This document shows positions 55,691 through 63,593 of a stretch of DNA of 64,000 bases, one piece after another. Made by a program: the position numbers and the translations under genes. This DNA is from Gemmobacter sp. 24YEA27 (GTDB lineage Bacteria; Pseudomonadota; Alphaproteobacteria; Rhodobacterales; Rhodobacteraceae). The notes beneath the pieces are model-generated. The model was given only the letters and a program-made list of their open reading frames with translations. It was not told where the DNA came from and searched no databases. Location of the stretch: contig NZ_JASJPW010000006.1 of NCBI RefSeq assembly GCF_030052995.1, positions 62,001-126,000 of the forward strand. Direction: 5' to 3'. How positions within the stretch are numbered: the stretch's first letter is position 1; every line of letters starts with the position of its first letter.

Positions 55691-56083
55691 GTGTGACGCA
55701 ACATGCGGCGATAAGCGGATGGGTGAGGTGAACCGGGTGCTTCCGGGAAGCCGTAAATCAGCAGAACCCATCAAAGCCGGACAGCCGGGGACTTCCGATC
55801 CCGCGACTGGTCCGGCCAGCAAGCCTGCCATGGCGAGGGAAACCGAACCGATGGCGGACGCCTCGTCAGACACTGGAACCTGCCAACTCGGAAGTGGGCG
55901 GGTCGGCACGCTGTGCAAACGGCGGGCCGGTGGAGCGTCGGTCCGTGCTATGGGTACATGGACCGAGGGCGCGCGGCGTGCCGCACGCCAGCCTCGGTGT
56001 GCATTTGCGTTGCGCCGAGGCCGGATTCCACACGGGGTACAGTCGGCGCCTAAAGCAGGCAAGAGATCGGTAGCGGAACCTAG
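55691..56083 (+). mobile_element. Probable 5' fragment of a group II intron
   Basis: The segment begins GTGTG (consensus GUGYG) right after a stem-loop, the target type used by class C introns. It contains a structured non-coding pattern with features resembling domain I (GAGGGAAACCGAACC, GGTAGCGGAACC at the end) and no reading frame of its own. It is interrupted at the IS5 insertion at 56084, and no maturase gene follows. The assignment is by pattern only. Confidence 0.42.
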
Positions 56084-56935
56084 GGTCAGGACTCGTTGTT
56101 GTTTCATAGCCAGAAGATGATGGTTGCGGCGAGGGCGATTGCCGAGAGGAACACCTTTGGGCACCTGTCATATCGCGTTGCGACCCGCCGCCAGTCCTTC
56201 AGTCTGCCGAACATGATCTCGATCCGATTTCGGCGCTTGTAGCGGCGTTTGTCATATTTGACGGGCTTGGCTCGGGATTTCCTGCCCGGGATGCACGGCT
56301 TTATCCCCTTGTCTTTTAAGGCCTCTCGGAACCAGTCTGCATCGTATCCACGGTCTGCAAGCAGCCAGTCAGCGGGTGGCAGGCCGCTCAGCAACGCGGC
56401 GGCCCCAGTGTAGTCACTGACCTGGCCTGCGGTCATGAAGAACCGGATCGGGCGTCCCGTCGTGTCAGCCACGGCGTGCAGTTTGCTGTTCATCCCGCCT
56501 TTGGTTCGACCGATTGCGCGCCCCCGTCTGTCGTCTGCGCCCCCTTTTTTATCCGCAGGCTGGAGGCCGTGCGGTGCGCCTTCAAATATGTGGCGTCGAT
56601 CATCACCGTCGTCGGAACCGCCGCCTCTGCCGCCAGGCCATGCATCATGCGGGCGAACACACCCCGGTCGCTCCACCGCTTCCATCGGTTGTAGAGGGTT
56701 TTCGCAGGACCGTATTCCCTGGGGGCATCTCGCCACCGTAACCCATTGCGATTTATAAATATAATACCGCTCAAAACGCGACGGTCATCGACACGCGGCT
56801 TTCCATGACTCTTCGGAAAAAACGGCTTAAGACGCGCCATCTGCGCATCCGTCAGCCAGTAAAGGTTGCTCATTCATCAGTCTCCTTGCGGAGCCTGAAT
56901 CAGACTGAAACCCCAACATCAATGGGTCCTGACCC
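56084..56935 (-). mobile_element. Complete IS5-family (IS427 group) element
   Basis: 852 bp bounded by inverted repeats GGGTCAGGACTC (left) and GGGTCAGGACCC (right, read inward), flanked by TA on both sides within a CTAG target (56082-56083 and 56936-56937). The transposase is made by a -1 frameshift. The element is unrelated in its ends to the fragment at 40.1 kb. Confidence 0.9.
56104..56873 (-). CDS. IS5-family transposase, made by programmed -1 frameshift
   Basis: orfA (56873-56490) encodes MSNLYWLTDAQMARLKPFFPKSHG, VDDRRVLSGIIFINRNGLRWRDAP and PTTVMIDATYLKAHRTASSLRIKKG; orfB continues in the -1 frame with IGRTKGGMNSKLHAVAD, WLLADRGYDADWFRE and the catalytic glutamate in KRRNRIEIMFGRLKDWRR. 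The frames meet at AAAAAAG (56541-56550), a standard slippery site. The complete DDE set suggests an active element. Confidence 0.88.
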
Positions 56936-57309
56936 TAGAGACTGGTAAGCGATATTATTGGCTCTTCCGGGAAAGCCTTGATGACACCATTGCAACATCG
57001 GGCAATGCAGAATCATCCGTTCTCTTGGCAGCAGGCCTGCTTCCTGATCGAGTTTGTCTCAGCGGCGGTACGGCATATGCGCCCGCCCAATACCCGGAAA
57101 TCCGTAAGGAGGGCTGCAAGATCGTCAAGAAGCCCGCGCTCCGGTTACGTGCAGAGCGACGACAAGCCATTGATCACGCCAATGTGACCCTGCCGATTTC
57201 CCGCTACGGTTTCCGCGCAAGTGCTTCCGATATGCTTCCGGGATGTTTTGGGCTCAAATGCAAAAGACCTCCCGAAGGAGGCCTAATACACTGATATCTA
57301 TCAGTAATT

Positions 57310-57323
57310 CTGGTTGCGGGGAC
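57310..57323. repeat. Putative attachment-site repeat (right), tRNA-3'-end-like
   Basis: CTGGTTGCGGGGAC, identical to 42771-42784. On the minus strand it reads GTCCCCGCAACCAG and is followed by a 25-base spacer and a terminator, the layout found after tRNA genes. Confidence 0.55.
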
Positions 57324-57394
57324 CTGCTCAAATCAGAAGTTGCGGACACAAAAAAGCCGCCCGGATGGGGCGGCTGGTGTGCGCGATGGTGCAT

Positions 57395-57440
57395 CGCAAT
57401 TTGAGATGGTTGCGGGGGCACGCAACCATCTCAAATTGCG
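57395..57440. repeat. Perfect 20-bp inverted repeat containing a tRNA-3'-end-like core
   Basis: Two 20-bp arms (57395-57414 and 57421-57440) pair perfectly around GGGGCA. The core GGTTGCG-N6-CGCAACC is the same as at 42773-42792, and the minus strand reads TGCCCCCGCAACCAT, matching an initiator-tRNA 3' end. Confidence 0.6.
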
Positions 57441-57771
57441 GCTTCTCTCAGCATACCGAGCCATCCTTGAGCATTCGGTGCTCGCGAACTCCAGCGGGCT
57501 GCTTCGTAGCGCAGCGTAGCATTGGCCTCATCCCCACCAACCCGCCGCAACAGAATAGTATCACTGGTATCTTTCTCAACAATTCACGTTGTCGTCGTCG
57601 ATGCCTCAGACCGGCTCCCGCCCCAGTCTCAGCGTGGACCGCCCTGTCCCGATACGAAGCCTCGACCTGTTGCATCAACTTGAAGTCTTCACTGCCACTC
57701 TGACACTTTCTTCATTTATTGCATTTATTTCATTTGAACCCATACACTGCGGCGGTGAAGGAGTCCTGCCC

Positions 57772-58236
57772 ATGACCATGCTCGCCCATCGACAGCTTCC
57801 TCCCTCCGCACAGGATGCCGCGATTGCGCGTGTGTCCGGCCAGGTTCTGTCCCGCTATGCTCGTCAGAAACGTCCCCTGACCTTGCGCGTCACCGATGCC
57901 GAACAAGAGCGCCCGCTCGAACTCCCCGCCGGAGCAGTCGCCCTTCTGATGGACATCCTGGAGGCGATGGCCGCCGGGCGCGGCGTCACCCTGATGCCGG
58001 AGAATGCAGAACTTACCACGGTGCAAGCCGCCGAAGTGCTGAACGTCTCACGTCCCTTCCTCATCAAGCTGCTGGACGAAGCCGCGATCCCCCACCGCAA
58101 GGTCGGCAAGCATCGTCGCATCCGCATGGAAGACGTGATGGCCTACAAAGCAGCCATCGACCGCGAGCGCGAGGCCGTGCTCGACCAGCTTGTCAGTGAG
58201 GCACAAGGACAGGATATTGGCTACCATCGTCCATGA
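57772..58236 (+). CDS. Excisionase-type helix-turn-helix antitoxin
   Basis: About 154 residues. The C-terminal half (LTTVQAAEVLNVSRPFLIKLLDEAAIPHRKVGKHRRIRMEDVMAYKAAIDRERE) is a MerR/excisionase-like winged helix found in antitoxins paired with PIN toxins. AAGGAG lies 10 bases before ATG 57772; the frame upstream is not needed. It overlaps the PIN gene by ATGA. The toxin is broken, so the antitoxin may be left without a partner. Confidence 0.82.
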   Translation: MTMLAHRQLPPSAQDAAIARVSGQVLSRYARQKRPLTLRVTDAEQERPLELPAGAVALLMDILEAMAAGRGVTLMPENAELTTVQAAEVLNVSRPFLIKLLDEAAIPHRKVGKHRRIRMEDVMAYKAAIDREREAVLDQLVSEAQGQDIGYHRP

Positions 58237-58787
58237 GCCGCTACACCGCTCTGCTGGACGCCAACGTCCTCTAGGATCTGCTGTTGCAGTTGGCCGTCAC
58301 AGACCTGTTCAGGGCGCGCTGGACGGCCGATATCCATCGTGAATGGATCGAGGCGCTGCTGCGCAACGAACCTTCGCGGGATAGGGCAGCTCTGGAACGT
58401 ACGCGTGACCTGATGGACCGGGCCACGCGAGTCAGCTTGGTCGAGGGATACCATGCCCTCATACCGGCGCTGACCTTGCCCGATCCTGATGACAGGCACG
58501 TGCTGGCCGCTGCCATCATTGGACGCTGCGATGTGATCGTGCCCCAAAACCTCGTCGACTTCCCGGTCGAGGCGCTGACGCCCTTCGGCATCGACGTGCA
58601 GCACCCTGACGAATTCCTGGTCAATCACCTGCATCTCGCACCCGGCCTGTTCTGCGGTTCCGTCCGCAAGGTGCGCGCCCGGTTGAAGAACCCGCCCTAT
58701 AGCGTCGAGGACTATTTCGGCACCCTGACGCAAATCGGGCTGGTCGCCACGGCAGCCGAACTTGGCGGGTTTGCAGAACTACTCTGA
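58233..58787 (+). pseudogene. PIN-domain toxin with internal deletion and stop codon
   Basis: From ATG 58233 the frame reads MSRYTALLDANVL and stops at TAG 58272-58274, then resumes in the same frame DLLLQLAVTDLFRARWTADIHREWIEAL ... LPDPDDRHVLAAAIIGRCDVIVPQNLVDFP to 58787. Intact relatives have a short YPAPMR-like stretch at the gap, so a 15-base deletion joining TA to G explains both the missing residues and the stop. The acidic residues of the PIN active site are otherwise present. A shorter product from ATG 58284 would lack the first catalytic Asp. Confidence 0.8.
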
Positions 58788-58957
58788 GGCAACCCGTCAC
58801 TGACGCAGAGTCATTCGTCAAAACCGGCCCATAGCTGCCGCCCGGCCTCGGCCGACGCTGCGTGGCCGCATCCCCGGAAGCCGACGTTCGACTGGTGCCG
58901 CAGCGAAGCCCCGGCCATGATGGACACTCGACGTTGGGCGAACCCGTTGATGCATAA

Positions 58958-59752
58958 TCACCTTTCCATTCGAGATTGCATTCCTTGCGTATACTTGGTG
59001 AAGCTTGAGTATGAGGAGTGCCCATTGGATTTGTTCAGCTTGGCGAGGCGCGTCTTGTCGATCCGGGTCTGCAGATAGGTGCAAAGATCGGCGAAAGCCG
59101 ACATCGGAAGCAGCTTCCACTGCGCTCCGAATTTATGCTCAATGTTCTTGGATATTGCGCCATAGTTGAACTTGGATGCTCGTGTGGGTTCTTTGGAGGC
59201 GAACTCGTTGTAGCGGCTGATCAGGTGCTGAATGTAGCGGCTGGCATTCTGATCGGCACCGATTGTACCCGCCGCGGGATGAACGTGAACAGCTTTGCGA
59301 GATGTACTTACATTTATCGTTCTGCCCACGATGGCCCCTGGACTATCAACCACGATACTCCCGCTGTTGTTGGTGATCTCAACCACACGTTTCGCGTTCA
59401 GCAGCAGCTTGGCAAATATGCCGTCGCTTGCCTGCTCGAGCCGGCCAAATCGCGTTTCCTGAACCGCCTTCATTTCCTCGAGCACCTCGACCGAGTAGAT
59501 GTCTGGCTCTGTGTCGATAATCTTGTGGTGCCGTCGGCATAGGAGGAGCAGGTTTTCAAAAGCATGTCTCTCCTGTTCTGTCTGGGATGCTCCATATCTC
59601 GGACCGCCTTTGCTTTGCGCCCGGACATGGCAGATTTCGCCTGTGATTGTGCCCTCCGCCTCGACAATCGGTGACGGGCAATCGGGAAACGCGCATGCAT
59701 TTCCCGATAGAGCAAACAATCTGCGAACTGTCTTTTCCGATGGTCCCGACAA
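58958..59752 (-). CDS. HNH-type nuclease-like protein
   Basis: A 264-residue protein. Residues 1-85 hold a zinc-ribbon HNH-like motif: CAFPDC, GEICHVRAQSKGGPRYG and NLLLLCRRHHKIID. The middle (ITNNSGSIVVDSPGAIVGRTINVSTSRK) looks like a beta-rich linker seen in small-molecule or self-binding modules, and the C-terminus is helical. The start is TTG 59752, five bases after GGAGGG. Proteins with this N-terminus are often found in defence islands. Its exact role is unknown. Confidence 0.72.
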   Translation of the reverse strand: MSGPSEKTVRRLFALSGNACAFPDCPSPIVEAEGTITGEICHVRAQSKGGPRYGASQTEQERHAFENLLLLCRRHHKIIDTEPDIYSVEVLEEMKAVQETRFGRLEQASDGIFAKLLLNAKRVVEITNNSGSIVVDSPGAIVGRTINVSTSRKAVHVHPAAGTIGADQNASRYIQHLISRYNEFASKEPTRASKFNYGAISKNIEHKFGAQWKLLPMSAFADLCTYLQTRIDKTRLAKLNKSNGHSSYSSFTKYTQGMQSRMER

Positions 59753-59913
59753 TTTCCCTCCTGAGCCCCTATGCGCCGGGCCTAGTCATTTACAGTTGTA
59801 ATATTGCAGCGCTCGTAATGATCTGGGGCATTCCCAGGAATGAAACCCATCACCGCATATCAAGCCGAGGACTGCAACCGGCTGCGTGCCTCTGGATTGC
59901 CGAGGGCGTTTTA

Positions 59914-60267
59914 CTACTCGGGGTGACGCCTCGATGAAATCGGGAAATCGGGGTTCTCGGCGTCATACCAGTCTCGGATCGCTCGAGTGATATTGGATAG
60001 TGCGAAGCCACGACTGATCCTGAAATCCAGGCATGCAAACTCCTCGGTGATCGTTGCAGCATCCTCGCCCTGAGGGGTGAACTCATAGCGTCCGTCCTCT
60101 TCGCCGTATTCGGCATTCGGGTCGTAATCAGTCACCTGCCATCGGCCGATCAGTTCACCGTCTCTGGTGACCACCTCGCCCGCCGCTAAGTTGAGATCGT
60201 AGCCGCTGTCTAACCACTCGTCGTGGCCAATGAAATTTATGGGGAATATCAGGTCCATGCACAGCAT
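59914..60267 (-). CDS. Hypothetical protein
   Basis: About 117 residues, acidic, with no recognised domain (INFIGHDEWLDSGYDLNLAAGEVVTRDGELIGRWQVTDYDPNAEYGEEDGRYEF...). ITEEFACLDFRISRGFALSNITRAIRDW near the end looks like a folded helix pair. The start is uncertain among GTG 60279 and ATG 60267 or 60258. It stands alone on the minus strand in accessory DNA. Confidence 0.55.
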   Translation of the reverse strand: MLCMDLIFPINFIGHDEWLDSGYDLNLAAGEVVTRDGELIGRWQVTDYDPNAEYGEEDGRYEFTPQGEDAATITEEFACLDFRISRGFALSNITRAIRDWYDAENPDFPISSRRHPE

Positions 60268-60844
60268 GATGCAGGCCACTCCGTTTCACGCAAGCAAAAT
60301 CATGAGGCGATTACATGGTCCTGAACATCGATACACTGACCCTCGGCCGCATGTGGCGGACAAAAGGCGTCACTCTACATGTCCGCGTCTCGCTCAGTTG
60401 CGCCATCCGCACCCGCATCGCCTCCTGGCGGATCGGTCTGGTCGGGCGCGTGATCAATACTCTGCGGGATAGAGATCCGGCGCTAAGGGCGCCGAGTGTC
60501 ATCGGTGAACGGAAGAGTTGCTTTTGACGTGACCCCGGCTGGGCTGGTGCACGACCCTAGTCCCGCACTCAAGCTGCCAGGATCTGAGCCAGGACACCGG
60601 CTCCTCCATGCGCGGCGGGGTAACCCGTCCGCCTCGCAAGCGAGCTAGCCATCGTCGAGTTGGGCATGGTCCGATCAGCATTCCCAGCAACGTGCCGTAG
60701 CATAACAAACGACCGTTCGATGGTCTCGTTTAAATCGGACCCTAGCCTGGCGAGGTCAGCCCATTTCGATGATGCCGCTCCCAAACAACCACAGAGCCCT
60801 AAAGGCAACGACTGCATGCTGCCTGCTAAAATCAAATGGCTGGC
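60268..60844. other. Gene-poor region
   Basis: About 580 bases. The only candidate is a 70-codon plus-strand frame (listed separately). The rest holds no supported gene or strong structure. Confidence 0.4.
60315..60527 (+). CDS. Possible small protein
   Basis: A 70-codon frame from ATG 60315 with a basic amphipathic stretch VTLHVRVSLSCAIRTRIASWRIGLVGRVIN reminiscent of small phage or plasmid proteins. There is no clear ribosome site and no recognised family, so it may be spurious. Confidence 0.28.
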   Translation: MVLNIDTLTLGRMWRTKGVTLHVRVSLSCAIRTRIASWRIGLVGRVINTLRDRDPALRAPSVIGERKSCF

Positions 60845-62107
60845 TCACGTAGCCCAGTCTGGCAGGATGTCAGTTCGTATCGGATCTCCTCGGAGGTCCG
60901 CTCGATAGACCTCGGGAAAGTAGGACATCGCTTCTGAAATGGTCGGGTCTACGACACTGAGCTGGGGATGCCTCAAAGCCTCTCTCATTTTATCCCAGAC
61001 TGTTGCGCGTATTTGGCCGAATGCACGAGTTCGCGTCAGCATGTCATTGATAATCTGTGCGCGACGCTGACCGTCTTGAGAGTTCAGGTAGGCGTTTAAG
61101 AGTCCTGTGATGTTCTCCTGCTTGTTCAAAAAGTTCGTCCACCTGCCATCTGCCTCTGCCCATATCGAGAACATAACTCGCAGAAGTCGGTCGAAATCGC
61201 TGTCTCGTTCACCGGTGACAGGATGAATTCTAGCGGACGACCAGCTTCCCTTGGTCCTGATCAGCTCACCGATCAGGCTTTCTCGCCTCAGTGAGGCCTC
61301 TTTGAACACCGCAGGTGTTGCCACGTCCTTCAATAGGGGGTGACGGTCTAATCGATATTCAAGATCGTCGAGGCTGATAAGCCTTCGCTCCATCCCAGCG
61401 TCGGTCTGCCAGGCCGCCCAAAGGCATAGTGTTTGGCGTTCCAGTGAGGCTGCCACTGCGATTTCGTCGAGAACAAAAAGATTCCCTCCTGCCTCCTGCG
61501 CGATGTCAGCGGTAAATGCACGAGTGACACGATCGAAGGTATACCACGGAACTAACCAAATAAGGTGAACGCCCTGGGAGAGATAGTACTTGCTACGGGC
61601 CACCACCTCCGTCGCCAAACTCGGTGCGAGCTGCACCTCGACAGCAAATTTCCCTAGACCGTCGAGGTTGAACCTCACATCTGGCCATCTGCCCCTGCCT
61701 CCGCCGTTGGGAGGAAGGTAGCCATCGACTACACCGGATCCTAGCTCATATCGAGGATCTAGGCTGATTAGTTCCAACACCTGATTGCACATGCTCTTGT
61801 GGAGAGGTGATTCCTGATTCCCGGCGTAGATTGATGCCCTTACATCGTCCGGATTACGGCCCCCATCTTCGCCCCACGGGCAGGACAGACCACCCCCCTT
61901 GTAATGGGCAAAGTGTGGGATGCGCTCAGTAGATGTGGCAGCCTTGACATGCGCCGGTTCATTGCATCCAAGGCAAAATGCCAATGGCTCAGGCCTGGCG
62001 TGATTGATCCTGGTTCGAATGTCTTGCCAGTCCTGGCTCTGCAGGCCCGCCTGCCTGACCTCGTCGTAAACACCCAGTCCGAGCACGCGCGCTTTTCTAA
62101 CTGGCAT
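60845..62107 (-). CDS. CoiA-like nuclease-domain protein (DUF6035-type)
   Basis: A 420-residue protein. An N-terminal zinc/histidine segment (FCLGCNEPAHVKAATSTERIPHFAHYKGGGLSCPWGE) is followed by a PD-(D/E)xK-like nuclease core (WPDVRFNLDGLGKFAVEVQLAPSLATEVVARSKYYLSQGVHLIWLV), the arrangement of competence protein CoiA and DUF6035 proteins. The C-terminal half is helical. Location beside an IS and an HNH gene in accessory DNA suggests a defence or mobile-element role, but this is inference. Confidence 0.72.
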   Translation of the reverse strand: MPVRKARVLGLGVYDEVRQAGLQSQDWQDIRTRINHARPEPLAFCLGCNEPAHVKAATSTERIPHFAHYKGGGLSCPWGEDGGRNPDDVRASIYAGNQESPLHKSMCNQVLELISLDPRYELGSGVVDGYLPPNGGGRGRWPDVRFNLDGLGKFAVEVQLAPSLATEVVARSKYYLSQGVHLIWLVPWYTFDRVTRAFTADIAQEAGGNLFVLDEIAVAASLERQTLCLWAAWQTDAGMERRLISLDDLEYRLDRHPLLKDVATPAVFKEASLRRESLIGELIRTKGSWSSARIHPVTGERDSDFDRLLRVMFSIWAEADGRWTNFLNKQENITGLLNAYLNSQDGQRRAQIINDMLTRTRAFGQIRATVWDKMREALRHPQLSVVDPTISEAMSYFPEVYRADLRGDPIRTDILPDWAT

Positions 62108-62240
62108 TTCCTTCCCCTCATCACGGCCTTGAGAGACTTCAGCAAAGGAGCTCAGCCTACTGCAAGGCCTACGTAACTATTCGAAGTGCCAAAAGATGTT
62201 TTTGCCCCCTTGTCCGGATAACTGAGGTGCCCCTAGTTTC

Positions 62241-63119
62241 CTAGACACCTGCCTTGTTCAGAATTTGCTGTCTGGCTTCGAGGTCAACGGGCGACAGCAT
62301 TCCGTTGTTGGTGTGCTTGCGTTTCGGGTTGTAGAACATCTCGATGTCGTCGAACACGTCCTGCCTTGCGGCTTCGCGGGTCAGGTAGGTGCGGCGCCGG
62401 ATGCGTTCCCGCTTCAAGAGCTGAAAGAAGCTTTCGGCGACGGCATTGTCGTGGCAGTTGCCGCGGCGGCTCATGCTTGCTTCGAGGTTGTGCTGGCCAA
62501 GGAACACCTGCCACTCGCGGCTGGTGAACTGCGAACCCTGGTCTGAGTGGATCATCACCTTGGCCTTGGGTTTGCGCCGCCAAACGGCCGCAAGCAAGGC
62601 CTGCAAGGCAAGGTCGGTCGTCATGCGAGGTTGAGCCGACCAGCCGACCACACGCCGCGAGAACAGGTCTATGACCACAGAGAGATATTGCCAGCCCTCA
62701 TACGTCCTGATGGAGGTGATGTCGGTCAAACAGACCCTGTCGGGCGCATCCACCTCGAATTGCCGATCCAGGATGTTGGATGCGACAACAGGAGGCTTGC
62801 CGCCATATCGTCCAGGGCGGCGCTTGTAGCCAACTTGGACCATGATGCCTGCCAAGCCAGCCAGCCGCGCAACCTTGTTCTCGGAAACCTGCTCCCCCTG
62901 ATCCCGAAGGTCGGCGGCGAGCTTGCGATAGCCATAGACCTTGCCGCTCTCGGACCAGGCCTGCCGGATCAGTTCGGTCTGGCGGACATCGTCCCGCGCA
63001 TGCAGGCTTAACGGTTCCTTAAGCCATGCTTAGAAGCCGCTGAAATGGACCCGCAGCACCCGACACATGGCCCGGACGCCGAACTCGGCCTGATGCGCCC
63101 GGATGAAGGCGTACTTCAT
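62241..63119 (-). pseudogene. IS3-family transposase OrfB with in-frame ochre stop
   Basis: The frame from ATG 63119 (overlapping the orfA stop) reads KYAFIRAHQAEFGVRAMCRVLRVHFSGF and stops at TAA 63032-63030 where relatives have Tyr, then continues AWLKEPLSLHARDD ... VCLTDITSIRTYEGWQYLSVVIDLFSRRVVGW, MIHSDQGSQFTS and NCHDNAVAESFFQLLKRE, the complete DDE core. The remaining open part starts at ATG 62855. The copy is therefore probably inactive. Confidence 0.88.
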
Positions 63120-63391
63120 TGGGACTCGCGCGCGAAGTACGCTGTTGCTTTTTTTAGGATGTCGCGCTCCTCGGTGACCCGGGCAAGCTCGCGCTTCAGC
63201 CGCCGGTTCTCGGCTTCATGGTCGACAGCGGCTGACTTCGCCACTGGCTCCCCGAACAGCTTCAGCCACTTGTACAGTGAATGCGAACTCACCCCCAAAC
63301 GCCGGGCAACCTCGCGAACCGGGTATCCCCGAACCGTGATCTGCTGCACCGCATCTCGCTTGAACTCGTCGCTGTAGTTGCTCGTCCCCAT
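63116..63391 (-). CDS. IS3-family transposase OrfA
   Basis: A 91-residue DNA-binding subunit: SDEFKRDAVQQITVRGYPVREVARRLGVSSHSLYKWLKLFGE is the helix-turn-helix, followed by a leucine-zipper-like stretch ENRRLKRELARVTEERDILKKA. A run of seven A on the coding strand (LKKA) is the probable -1 frameshift site for OrfAB. Confidence 0.9.
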   Translation of the reverse strand: MGTSNYSDEFKRDAVQQITVRGYPVREVARRLGVSSHSLYKWLKLFGEPVAKSAAVDHEAENRRLKRELARVTEERDILKKATAYFARESQ

Positions 63392-63593
63392 CGCGGCCTC
63401 CTAGCCTCAAGGTTAGGCGGCAAAGCGTCTACAAATCTAGGGGCACCTCACAGCGACGCTAGGCACTGGCGATTCAAGCGCGAGCGTCAACCGCGGGTAT
63501 TTCCGCTGCCGAATTCAACGTCAAGTGAATAGGGATTGCATTCCGCTGGCGAACGTTTATACATAGTTTGTCATAAATACGAAAGTGCGCATC

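Larger units (their letters stand above)
56936..57771. other. Gene-poor remnant DNA with tandem tRNA-3'-end-like repeats
   Basis: About 830 bases without a supported gene. An 89-codon frame at 57025-57294 (containing PEIRKEGCKIVKKPALRLRAERRQ) matches nothing recognised and may be a gene fragment. Two terminators pointing left (AGGCCTCC-TTCG-GGAGGTCTTTT at about 57267-57289 and GCCGCCC-N5-GGGCGGCTTTTTT at about 57350-57376) each follow, on the minus strand, a tRNA-3'-end-like sequence. At the right edge CATTTATT occurs twice (57713-57729) in an AT-rich tract before the antitoxin gene. Confidence 0.5.
62223..63450 (-). mobile_element. IS3-family element
   Basis: 1228 bp with inverted ends TGAGGTGCCCCTAG at both sides (62223 inward and 63450 inward) and orfA/orfB in the usual order on the minus strand. 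No clear 3-4-bp target duplication was seen. orfB has a nonsense mutation. Confidence 0.88.

Noticed and set aside
42559..57440. A complete tRNA gene at the island borders
   Set aside because: Only the 3'-end-like sequences are present; no anticodon arm or D arm can be folded next to them.
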